A DNA stretch of 18,332 bases from UKL13-2 sp031430555 (GTDB taxonomy: Bacteria; Pseudomonadota; Gammaproteobacteria; Burkholderiales; Usitatibacteraceae): positions 1-18,332 of the forward strand of contig JANPBQ010000328.1 of assembly GCA_031430555.1 (NCBI GenBank), in the 5' to 3' direction. Shown one piece after another: positions 7,255 through 13,667 of this stretch. Position 1 is the stretch's first letter, and each line of letters opens with the position of its first letter. The notes beneath the pieces are model-generated. The model did no database searches, was not told the origin of the DNA, and worked only from the letters and a program-made list of their open reading frames with translations. The position numbers and the translations under genes are program-made.

Positions 7255-8358
7255 TCAATCCCGGAGTCGGGATAGCGAAGGGTCGGCAAAAAACCGCAGG
7301 TCACCCAGGATATCGAGGCCCATCTGCGCGAGGAGGTGCGGCACGTCGATCATCACCCAGTTGTCGATGATCTTGTCGGTGCGATCCAGCCGGTACCAAT
7401 CGGCGACGCGCATCTCGACCTTGCGCCCGCTCGGCGGAAGCCCCAGCCACTGCCCGCCCGTGTGCGTCGCATAAATCGATGGCCAGCCCCCTGTAACGGC
7501 AAAGAGACCGTCACCGATGCGGGTGTAATGGCCGGGTGCATCCTCGGGCCCTTTGGCATCGCGCGCAATTCCGGAACGATCTGGAAATGCCTTGAGAAAA
7601 AGCGCACCGTGAAAGTCGCGGAAGCCTCGCATGCGGCGCATGGAACCGATACCCGCCGGGCCATACCAGTTCATATTCTCGTGCCAGTGATGACTGTGGC
7701 GGCCAGCGGAAGTCGTTTTATTCAGCGCTTCTCCCGGTTTGGGCAGGCTCAGCTGCATCTCCCGCACGATCGCCATGGTCAGCGCGCCGCGCTCGAGATC
7801 GACGCTCCCAAGCGTCGCGCCACTGTCGATTGGCGGCAGCGGCCATTGTTCTGCCGCCCCCGGCATCCGCCGCAGGGGATAATATCCGGCTTGCCGCATC
7901 AGATCGACTATATCGAGCAGGATATAGGCCTTGGCGAACTTGCCATCGCGGACGATCGCATTGAACCCGAAGCGCAGAAAGGCCAGATTGTGCGTTGGCG
8001 GGATGGTCAGCCAGGGTGCCTCGAACGACCCCATGACATGGCCGAGCGAGCTCACTTGCTCACGCCCCTCGTAATCGCCGGCGATGACCAGGCCCATGCG
8101 CTGTTCATAATCGGGAAACGCCCGCTTGAGCGGCTCCCAGAACTGCACCGCGGCATTGGCGAGACCATCGATCCGCTCGAAGGGGTGGAATATTTCCCAG
8201 CGGCAGTCGGTGTGGCAGAAACGCTCCAGAACGGCAGTGATGCCCGTTACCGAAGTGCTCGCCAATTCCTCGAGGAACCGCGCGGTCAGTTGTTTGTTGG
8301 CGAGGTGATTGCTCAAACGATGGTCTCCAAAGATTTGTGCCGAGTTGGTTGCGACCAC
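7255..8358 (-). CDS. Double-domain SnoaL/NTF2-like protein (set 1)
   Basis: A 367-residue cytoplasmic protein without signal peptide, made of two consecutive SnoaL-like (NTF2 fold) domains at about residues 25-160 and 185-350. The second carries the segment MNWYGPAGIG followed by GFRDFHGALFLKAFPDR, and ends WVMIDVPHLLAQMG. The same order of motifs is found in the protein at 16418-17401 (MMWYGPAGIG, GFQDVHQRAFLTAFPDR), so the two are paralogues. Members of this fold include polyketide cyclases, ketosteroid isomerase and dehydratases acting without cofactors, but the reaction here is unknown. The longest frame begins with GTG (8356-8358) and no ribosome site. A TTG at 8314-8316 is preceded by GGAGA seven bases upstream and gives a protein starting MSNHLANKQ, so it may be the true start. 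The gene follows the symporter after a gap of about 70 bases. Confidence 0.85.
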   Translation of the reverse strand: MVATNSAQIFGDHRLSNHLANKQLTARFLEELASTSVTGITAVLERFCHTDCRWEIFHPFERIDGLANAAVQFWEPLKRAFPDYEQRMGLVIAGDYEGREQVSSLGHVMGSFEAPWLTIPPTHNLAFLRFGFNAIVRDGKFAKAYILLDIVDLMRQAGYYPLRRMPGAAEQWPLPPIDSGATLGSVDLERGALTMAIVREMQLSLPKPGEALNKTTSAGRHSHHWHENMNWYGPAGIGSMRRMRGFRDFHGALFLKAFPDRSGIARDAKGPEDAPGHYTRIGDGLFAVTGGWPSIYATHTGGQWLGLPPSGRKVEMRVADWYRLDRTDKIIDNWVMIDVPHLLAQMGLDILGDLRFFADPSLSRLRD

Positions 8359-8429
8359 AGGATCAGCGCAAACGCCGGCGATTTACGGCAACGCTTGGCT
8401 GCCAGACGAGGGGGGAAAAGTATCGGACG

Positions 8430-9953
8430 CTAGTGGGCACCCGGTGAGTTGATCAGAGGCGACTTCGAAACAGTATCGGTGGCGGGGAGCGCAGCTGGCA
8501 TTTCAAGCTCAGCCTTACGTTTGAGCACCAGCGCCGCCTTGGTCGCATCGTGCGTCACGCGGGTGACGCGCAGCATCCCATAGAAGATCGCGGCGATCAG
8601 ACCCGGAATCGTCGACAGGACAAAGGCAACGGCCAGCGCCATCAGAACCGATTGCGGCACTTCGCCCGGCGTCGCCTTCGCAGGAAAGGCAATGATCGAC
8701 AGCACAAAGCCAGCCAAGGCCGTCCCGAGAGCCTGGTCGACGCGCGCGAACAATGTACGGGTCGAATAGAGGATGCCCTCCTGACGAATGCCGTATTTCA
8801 GCTCATTCTCATCGGCGATATCGGCCAGCGCGGAATAGATCGTCGTCGTCATGATGCTGTAGGGGGCGTGCTGCAGCGTCGAAAACGCGATCAAGATGAC
8901 CAACAGGCCCGGAGTGTTGGGCCCCAGCACGCCGAAATATCCCAGCGCGAGCGGAAGCGCGGGTCCGACGCAGTAGACGATGAGCGCGACCGTTCCGGTC
9001 CAGCGCTTCTCGAAACGCCGGTGCAGTGCGGTCACGGCGGCGGAACCGAACACATACCCTGCCAGGCTACCCAGCGCGAAGAAGGCGATTTGATCGTTTG
9101 TCAGCTGCCAGAAAAATGTCGCCCCATACAGCCACAGGCCACTGCGCACGCCGGTCATCAGTGACAGAAAAAAGAAGCCGATGAGCAATACGACATAGTT
9201 GCGGTTGGTCAACGTGCGGCCAATGTCGCGCATCCATTCGACCAAGCCAAAACGCGGCTGGTTCGGTTTGGCCTGAGCGATATAGGGGATGCGCCTGCGG
9301 GTGATCATGCTGGAGATGAACAAGCAAGCGATAATCAGGCCGGAAAAAGTTGCCGCAAAGACCGGCCAGCGCTCTGGGTCCAGGGCGCCGTTGGGAAAGC
9401 CTGGGCCAGCTCTGAAAAACCAGGCAAAGCACAGAACCCACCCAAGCGTGTCACCAATCCAGAGGAAAAAGGTGTTGTAGCTCATGATACTCGACCGTTC
9501 CAGGTAATCGTCCGACATCTCAGCGCCGAGTGCCAGGTGCGGCGTATGAAACATCGTCATACACTGGAGCAGCGTGACGTTCATCGCCGCCAGCCAGACG
9601 AGCTGGGCCAATTGGCTCAGGCCATGCGGCGGATTGAACAGAAAATAAAAACACGCCGCGCCCGGCAGAATGGATGCGAACATGAAAGGATGTCTGCGAC
9701 CAAACCGGGATTTGGTACGGTCTGACCAGGAACCCACCAGCGGATCGAACAGCGCATTGACAATGAGACCGAGCGAAAGCGCCAGGCCGACCTTCTCGGA
9801 CGGCAGTCCCAGCACCTGGTTGTAGTAGATCAGCAGGAAACTGCTCGTGGTGGTGTAGACGATGGCCTCGGCAGTGCTGCCGAGACCAAACGCCATTTTC
9901 ATCGGTACCGTAACGGGCGGGACGGCGAGCTTCCGTGTACCGTCTTCAGCCAT
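8430..9953 (-). CDS. GPH-family (MelB-type) cation:sugar symporter of the MFS
   Basis: A 507-residue integral inner-membrane protein with about twelve hydrophobic segments. Near the N-terminus it carries the GPH signature: ALFDPLVGSWSD at about 67-78, then RTKSRFGRRHPF at 79-90. The cation-binding Asp of MelB-type carriers corresponds to the Asp of 'FDP'. The family imports glycosides, pentosides or hexuronides with Na+ or H+, and sphingomonads encode many of unknown substrate. I place the start at ATG 9951-9953, which has GGGAG seven bases upstream. A longer open frame reaches 10055, but its extra residues (MLARGGGSEA...) lack family resemblance. The C-terminal tail after the last membrane segment is polar (VTHDATKAALVLKRKAE...). 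It lies between SnoaL-like genes in the same direction and is probably the inner-membrane carrier of set 1, receiving what the TonB receptor brings in. Confidence 0.9.
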   Translation of the reverse strand: MAEDGTRKLAVPPVTVPMKMAFGLGSTAEAIVYTTTSSFLLIYYNQVLGLPSEKVGLALSLGLIVNALFDPLVGSWSDRTKSRFGRRHPFMFASILPGAACFYFLFNPPHGLSQLAQLVWLAAMNVTLLQCMTMFHTPHLALGAEMSDDYLERSSIMSYNTFFLWIGDTLGWVLCFAWFFRAGPGFPNGALDPERWPVFAATFSGLIIACLFISSMITRRRIPYIAQAKPNQPRFGLVEWMRDIGRTLTNRNYVVLLIGFFFLSLMTGVRSGLWLYGATFFWQLTNDQIAFFALGSLAGYVFGSAAVTALHRRFEKRWTGTVALIVYCVGPALPLALGYFGVLGPNTPGLLVILIAFSTLQHAPYSIMTTTIYSALADIADENELKYGIRQEGILYSTRTLFARVDQALGTALAGFVLSIIAFPAKATPGEVPQSVLMALAVAFVLSTIPGLIAAIFYGMLRVTRVTHDATKAALVLKRKAELEMPAALPATDTVSKSPLINSPGAH

Positions 9954-10097
9954 GGATCGCTCCCGCAAGTTGCCCTGCACCCCGCAGCAGAAATTTGCGA
10001 TTGGAGGAAAGACTGAAGAGGCTCGCGCCTCGCTCCCGCCTCCACGGGCGAGCACCGCACAGTTTGCCGGACAGCATTGTCAGAGTAGGCCGCGAAC

Positions 10098-10781
10098 TCA
10101 TGTCGTCACCCGTGGCCGCCAGAGCGTCTCATGAACGGCCGTTTCGCCTGCCAGGTCACGGATCACTGTGTAACCAGACAATTTGCCGTCGGCCACCTGA
10201 AAGCTCGCCGCCGCCAATGAAAATCCCGCACTGCGCTGCGCCAATGGACCGAGACGATAGACTGCGAAAAGTGCCGCACCGCGCTCGCCTGCGCTGAACG
10301 CGCGAAGCAGGAACGGCCGGACGCGGTAGTCGCCAGGATCGCCACCGGACTGCCAGTTACGTGCAAGATCCCGGCCGATCGCTTCTACTGCGGCTGCCCC
10401 GTGTTCCGACAGCGCAGGGTGGTCTTCGCGGCGTAAGGCTACCTCGCGGCGCGATTGCCAGAGATCGGGATCGAAAGGCACGCCGATGGCCGGCTCACCG
10501 ATCGCCGGCTCCCCCGGGCCCAGACGCCAAATCCGCGCGATATCCTCGCCATGGAGATCGGCAACGAGCGCGTGCTCACCTTCGAACACGGCAATATGGC
10601 CTTCGGCTACGATGACTTCCGCCGATGCCGAGATCTGGAGCGGCACGCGTCGGAAGCTCTGGACGATAGCCTCTTCGCCGTATGCCTCGACACCGAATGC
10701 TTCGAGTCGGCACGGTGGTAACAGTTCGCCATGCGGCCGCTCACCGATCGCAATCCTAGATAATGCCGTCAATGCGCTCAT
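10098..10781 (-). CDS. Protein of unknown family, third gene of the SnoaL operon
   Basis: A 227-residue soluble protein with no signal peptide or membrane segment. I do not recognise the family. The pattern EAYGEEAIVQSFRRVP near residues 32-47, followed by alternating beta-like stretches (EVIVAEGHIAVFEGEHALVA), faintly recalls half of an NTF2-like domain, as does the C-terminal part (FSLAAASFQVADGKLSGYTVIRD). A five-residue tandem repeat GEPAIGEPAI lies at about 90-99. The start is set at ATG 10779-10781 because it forms an ATGA overlap with the upstream gene. An open frame continues to 11102 but its first 107 residues are an out-of-frame reading of that gene. Coupling to two SnoaL-like genes suggests it acts with them, perhaps as a partner subunit. 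Confidence 0.7.
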   Translation of the reverse strand: MSALTALSRIAIGERPHGELLPPCRLEAFGVEAYGEEAIVQSFRRVPLQISASAEVIVAEGHIAVFEGEHALVADLHGEDIARIWRLGPGEPAIGEPAIGVPFDPDLWQSRREVALRREDHPALSEHGAAAVEAIGRDLARNWQSGGDPGDYRVRPFLLRAFSAGERGAALFAVYRLGPLAQRSAGFSLAAASFQVADGKLSGYTVIRDLAGETAVHETLWRPRVTT

Positions 10782-11851
10782 GTGCCCAGCCCTCCGCAAA
10801 TCTGGCGAAGCACAGCCAACTCGTCGAAAACGGTCAAGTCCTCGATGATCGCCCCCGCCCGCAGCCGGTAGTGGGATATCGCCAGAACCAGCAGGTCGCG
10901 CCCGCTGGCCGGCCCCCAGACACCGCTGCCGGCATGCACCCCGGCCAGACTCCAGCGCAGCGCGACCGCGACTTCGCCATGCGGCAAGGGCCTTGCCGCG
11001 ATATGGTCTATGGTGATCGCAGGGCGCTGGAGCGCGCCGCGTAGCTGGGTAAGGCAGCCGATCCAATAGCCGCGGCCATAGCCATGGCGATTGCTCGGCC
11101 ACCGAATCTCGGCAGCGGGCGAAAACGCCTGAGCCGCTTCACCGAAGAGGTCTTTCCGCAACGCGCTGATGAGCGCAGCCGCCGGCAGCTTCGCCGGATG
11201 ATCGGCCGCAATTGCCACGTCGCCGCCTGCGCGCACACGAGCGATTTCCGCGGCGCGCCAATCGTGCCGGGACTGATCTCCTTCGCGGTCGGCACCAGCC
11301 TGGCTACGCGCGATTTCCCAAGGGTCGCCGCCGACCTGCCAGACCGCACGCAGATTGTCGCGCACCAGCCATTCCTCGATGATACGGTTCTCGCGGCAGA
11401 GACAATCGGCGATGGTCCTGGCACCAGCCTCGCGGCACGTCGCCGGGCCGAGTGTTGCGTCGTCGCCAAGATGCGTCGAGCTGCTGACGATCCGGTGCGA
11501 ACTGTAGAGGTTGCCGTCGCCTTCGTCGCTCCAGATCACGTCCTCAGCGATGACCTGGCGGTCGCTCGACATGGCCAGCGCGCCAATCGTATTCTGCACC
11601 ACCACTTCGCAGCCGACCTGCGGCCCCGCGAGCGTATGCATCACGCAATCCTTGCTGTAATGGGTGCGGCACAGGCCGATGTCCTTCTGCTCCCAGATGC
11701 GATGGGTGCAACGCACGATGTAATCGACGAAATCGCGATAGACCGGTTCATATCCGGGCAGCTCCTGACGGCGCGGACCTTCCTCTATCAGATCGGCAAA
11801 GCGCCGACCAACGGGCGAAAGCACCTGCGGATGATCGTTCCAGCGGCTCAT
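10778..11851 (-). CDS. Double-domain SnoaL/NTF2-like protein, second gene of operon
   Basis: A 357-residue soluble protein with two SnoaL-like domains, at about residues 35-172 and 220-350. Domain 1 contains YRDFVDYIVRCTHRIWEQKD and ends ENRIIEEWLVRDN. Domain 2 ends with ISHYRLRAGAIIEDLTVFDE. Both halves have the usual terminal strand 'I.E.W..D', the most recognisable part of the fold. It is a paralogue of the upstream gene (11848-12918): VDYIVR..., NRI..EWLVRDN and the C-terminal FDEL.VL.Q are shared at matching positions. It overlaps its neighbours on both sides by ATGA. Paired paralogues in one operon may form a heteromer or carry out consecutive steps. No catalytic residues can be assigned with confidence. 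Confidence 0.82.
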   Translation of the reverse strand: MSRWNDHPQVLSPVGRRFADLIEEGPRRQELPGYEPVYRDFVDYIVRCTHRIWEQKDIGLCRTHYSKDCVMHTLAGPQVGCEVVVQNTIGALAMSSDRQVIAEDVIWSDEGDGNLYSSHRIVSSSTHLGDDATLGPATCREAGARTIADCLCRENRIIEEWLVRDNLRAVWQVGGDPWEIARSQAGADREGDQSRHDWRAAEIARVRAGGDVAIAADHPAKLPAAALISALRKDLFGEAAQAFSPAAEIRWPSNRHGYGRGYWIGCLTQLRGALQRPAITIDHIAARPLPHGEVAVALRWSLAGVHAGSGVWGPASGRDLLVLAISHYRLRAGAIIEDLTVFDELAVLRQICGGLGT

Positions 11852-12918
11852 GTGCGATAGGCCTGAACGAGCACGCCGAGTTCATCGAAAATCATCCATT
11901 CCTCGACGATGCGGTCTCCTGCGAAGCGCATATGGCTTATACCCATCATGAAGACCTGTCGGCCGCCGGGGCATTCGCCCAGCACACCGCCCGGTGCGGT
12001 CGTCCCTTCGTAGACCCAGCGAACCGCCACGATAACGCCGTCGTTTTCCTCGCTGTGGCAGACATGCTCGACCCGCATGACCCCATCCGGCATGCCCGCC
12101 TGAATATGGAGATAGAGCGCACCGATATTGCGCACGCCTTGGGCGACACGCCCCCCGCCGGCATGGATCGTGGCAACTGCAGCGTAGTAACGCTCCAGCC
12201 AGTCGAACCGCTTCAGATTCCAGATGTTGTGAAACATGTGGCGAGCCCAGCCGTCGAGCGTATCGGTCGGCAGGTCGAGCAGCTTGCGCGGCGTTTGACC
12301 TTCGAGGCGGGTCTCGGGCGAGACGATGTAGCGCTCCAGCGCGGAAGTCTCGGCCGTCCGCCGCGCCACCTCATGCAGGTCAAATCCCAACTGGCGAACC
12401 TGGGCCCCGTTATCGCGTACCAGCCATTCGGTGTGGATGCGATTGTCGCCGCTGATGCAGTCGGCGGCAAAACGGATAGAGGAGCGGCGGCCGGTCCCTT
12501 GCCCGAGGCTGCTGCGACCGACATTCGTCGATCGGCTGTGCCCGAGATGCGATGTGTAGAAGCCCTCCTCCTCGTCGCCGCTCCACGCGACGTTGAGGTG
12601 ATGAATTTCCCCATCGGGAAACGCGTTCAGGGTCGAGATCGTACCGGCAATCACCTCCTCCACCGAACGAACGACGCCATAGGACGAGTAAACCGTGCAA
12701 CTGGCATCGTAGGTGTCGTAAATTCGTCCAACTGCCCGCTCCATCCAGATCTCGTCAGTGATCCGAACGATGTAATCGACGATATCCACGTACTGGTCTT
12801 CGAAGCCCCGCATCGGCTGCGTTCGCGGACCGCCGGGGGAGCGTAACTCGCTGACATCGCATTTGCGAATGCGTGTCATCGGCGGTCGCGTAGGAAGGGG
12901 AAATGGCAGGTTCATCAT
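11848..12918 (-). CDS. Double-domain SnoaL/NTF2-like protein, first gene of operon
   Basis: A 356-residue soluble protein with two SnoaL-like domains at about residues 40-175 and 215-350. Domain 1 has YVDIVDYIVRITDEIWMERA, GFYTSHLGHSR and HTEWLVRDN. Domain 2 has MFHNIWNLKRFDWLERYY and ends FAGDRIVEEWMIFDELGVL. The start is one of two adjacent ATG codons (12916-12918 or 12913-12915), preceded by TAGGA at a workable distance; MTRIRKCDV further in is also possible. It heads the minus-strand cluster, and a perfect 7-base inverted repeat sits just upstream. The reaction is unknown; cofactor-free isomerase, cyclase or dehydratase chemistry is typical of the fold. Confidence 0.83.
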   Translation of the reverse strand: MMNLPFPLPTRPPMTRIRKCDVSELRSPGGPRTQPMRGFEDQYVDIVDYIVRITDEIWMERAVGRIYDTYDASCTVYSSYGVVRSVEEVIAGTISTLNAFPDGEIHHLNVAWSGDEEEGFYTSHLGHSRSTNVGRSSLGQGTGRRSSIRFAADCISGDNRIHTEWLVRDNGAQVRQLGFDLHEVARRTAETSALERYIVSPETRLEGQTPRKLLDLPTDTLDGWARHMFHNIWNLKRFDWLERYYAAVATIHAGGGRVAQGVRNIGALYLHIQAGMPDGVMRVEHVCHSEENDGVIVAVRWVYEGTTAPGGVLGECPGGRQVFMMGISHMRFAGDRIVEEWMIFDELGVLVQAYRT

Positions 12919-12923
12919 TCGTC

Positions 12924-13301
12924 CTATTCTTTCATGTCGAAATGTAGAGGATACATTTGCCCTTGCCGAGCGCCAGCGCTGCGGTCGCGCGTAGGTCGAC
13001 CCATGCCGTCATCATTGACTATCCCGTGGCTCACGCGAAATGCCGCGCCTTGACCGACGTCGATCAGGCGATCCAGTCCGTTTGCGTAGTCGCCGCCGCG
13101 GACCTTGCGTTCTCGACAATCGCGGATTGCTGTTACTGCGTCGATATGTGTGTCAACCATTGCCCCCTCAATAAAAGCTATCGACATAACCGCTGAAGTT
13201 GGTTCGGCGACATCGTAGGAGGTCTCGCTGCGGTGCGGCGTATTGGTCGCAGACTGCGCAGTCGTCGGTGCAGTACCCGGCTTCGGCTTGCGAGCGGTCA
13301 T
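12924..13301 (-). pseudogene. Decayed LacI-family repressor gene (DNA-binding part only)
   Basis: An open frame starting at ATG 13299-13301 gives 125 residues that follow the first part of the LacI at 1254-2318 and then degenerate. The opening MTARKPKPG...ETSYDVA matches MPAKKTKTA...VTSYDVA. About four residues are then missing, TSAV aligns with QSAV, and later fragments RERKVR...DYANGLDRLI echo RERVMKAARELDYTPNAIARSLI. DNA identity is visible too (CCTA/CGATGTCGCC, TCAGC.GTT). The recognition helix is damaged, and the whole sensor domain of about 270 residues is absent before the stop at 12924-12926. The promoter and operator upstream are well preserved. It is a dead duplicate of the intact repressor. 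A short functional DNA-binding protein is a less likely alternative. Confidence 0.7.
12940..12958. promoter_or_regulatory. Perfect inverted repeat upstream of the SnoaL operon
   Basis: AAATGTAGAGGATACATTT has 7-base perfect arms around a 5-base centre. It starts 22 bases upstream of the ATG of the 11848-12918 gene, where transcription should begin, and looks like an operator for an unidentified regulator. It differs from the TGCATTCG sites, so the minus-strand SnoaL operon may not belong to the LacI regulon. Confidence 0.4.
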
Positions 13302-13335
13302 TTTGTCCGGCTTTCGAGGCAAGTTGGTGGCGTCG

Positions 13336-13341
13336 AGTATA
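13336..13341 (-). promoter_or_regulatory. -10 box of the decayed lacI
   Basis: TATACT on the minus strand, identical to the -10 of the intact lacI and at the same distance (40 bases, centre to centre) from the neighbouring operator palindrome. The -35 region is poorly conserved here, consistent with a promoter that is decaying with its gene. Confidence 0.45.
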
Positions 13342-13370
13342 GACGATTCGCGCCGGACTGACATACCCGC

Positions 13371-13386
13371 ATGCATTCGACTGCAT
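13371..13386. promoter_or_regulatory. Candidate LacI operator between decayed lacI and TonB receptor
   Basis: ATGCATTCGACTGCAT is palindromic at 14 of 16 positions around a central CG, which is the classic size and form of a LacI-family operator. It matches the site at 2398-2411 in the core TGCATTCG.CTGCA and also shares the following CGCC. It is the best operator in the window. Confidence 0.65.
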
Positions 13387-13470
13387 CGCCTGATGGCGAC
13401 GCAGAGCTGGAGTGTAGCCATAGAAAAATTGCGGTGAGCCTGTCGAGTTTGTGCAAAAAAACAACAAGCC

Positions 13471-13501
13471 TTGCCTGCGAATGCAGCAACCCTGTTATAT
13501 T
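13471..13501 (+). promoter_or_regulatory. Promoter of the set 2 TonB operon
   Basis: TTGCCT at 13471-13476 and an extended -10 (TG at 13493-13494, TATATT at 13496-13501). The spacer is 18-19 bases, slightly long, which the extended -10 could compensate. Transcription from here would give an untranslated leader of about 160 bases before the receptor start codon. Confidence 0.45.
13472..13485. promoter_or_regulatory. Candidate LacI operator in the TonB receptor promoter (set 2)
   Basis: TGCCTGCGAATGCA fits TGCANNCGNNTGCA with one mismatch. It lies between the putative -35 and -10 boxes of the plus-strand receptor gene, a position where bound repressor would block RNA polymerase. Its CG is centred 100 bases from that of the operator at 13371-13386, so a looped complex of one tetramer or two dimers is conceivable. 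Confidence 0.55.
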
Positions 13502-13574
13502 TGGCACGAATTGAGGCACGGCTACCGCTCATGTTGCGTTTTTCCAAGAATTTGTACCCGGTGGCGCACCCAGT

Positions 13575-13584
13575 TGCATTCGCA
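13575..13584. promoter_or_regulatory. Candidate downstream LacI half-site in the receptor leader
   Basis: TGCATTCGCA is the exact reverse complement of TGCGAATGCA at 13476-13485. The half TGCATT-CG is perfect, while the other half (CAGTAC) is poor. It lies about 75 bases downstream of the putative transcription start, like the auxiliary operators of several LacI systems. Confidence 0.4.
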
Positions 13585-13667
13585 GTACGCCTTTTTCAGA
13601 AGTGGATTCGATGTGCTGGCGACAGTCGCCGCTGGCACCCCGCAATGATCGCAATGGGAGAAATACG

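Noticed and set aside
7336..8433. A 365-codon plus-strand open frame opposite the SnoaL-like gene at 7255-8358
   Set aside because: The minus-strand reading shows clear SnoaL motifs shared with a paralogue in this window. The plus-strand reading shows none, so it is a shadow of GC-rich codon use.
10782..11102. N-terminal extension of the 227-residue protein to 11102
   Set aside because: The extra 107 residues are an out-of-frame reading of the upstream SnoaL-like gene; the ATGA overlap at 10778-10781 gives the natural start.
11084..12846. Two long plus-strand open frames (11084-11860 and 11932-12846)
   Set aside because: Both are antisense shadows of the coupled SnoaL-like genes, whose paralogy and ATGA overlaps support the minus strand.
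12924..13137. Possible short-chain dehydrogenase fragment (LDRLIDVGQGAAFRVSH resembles an SDR helix)
   Set aside because: The resemblance is short. The same frame continues from a LacI-like N-terminus and also fits the LacI hinge order (RER...DY...LI), so a decayed LacI explains more of the sequence.
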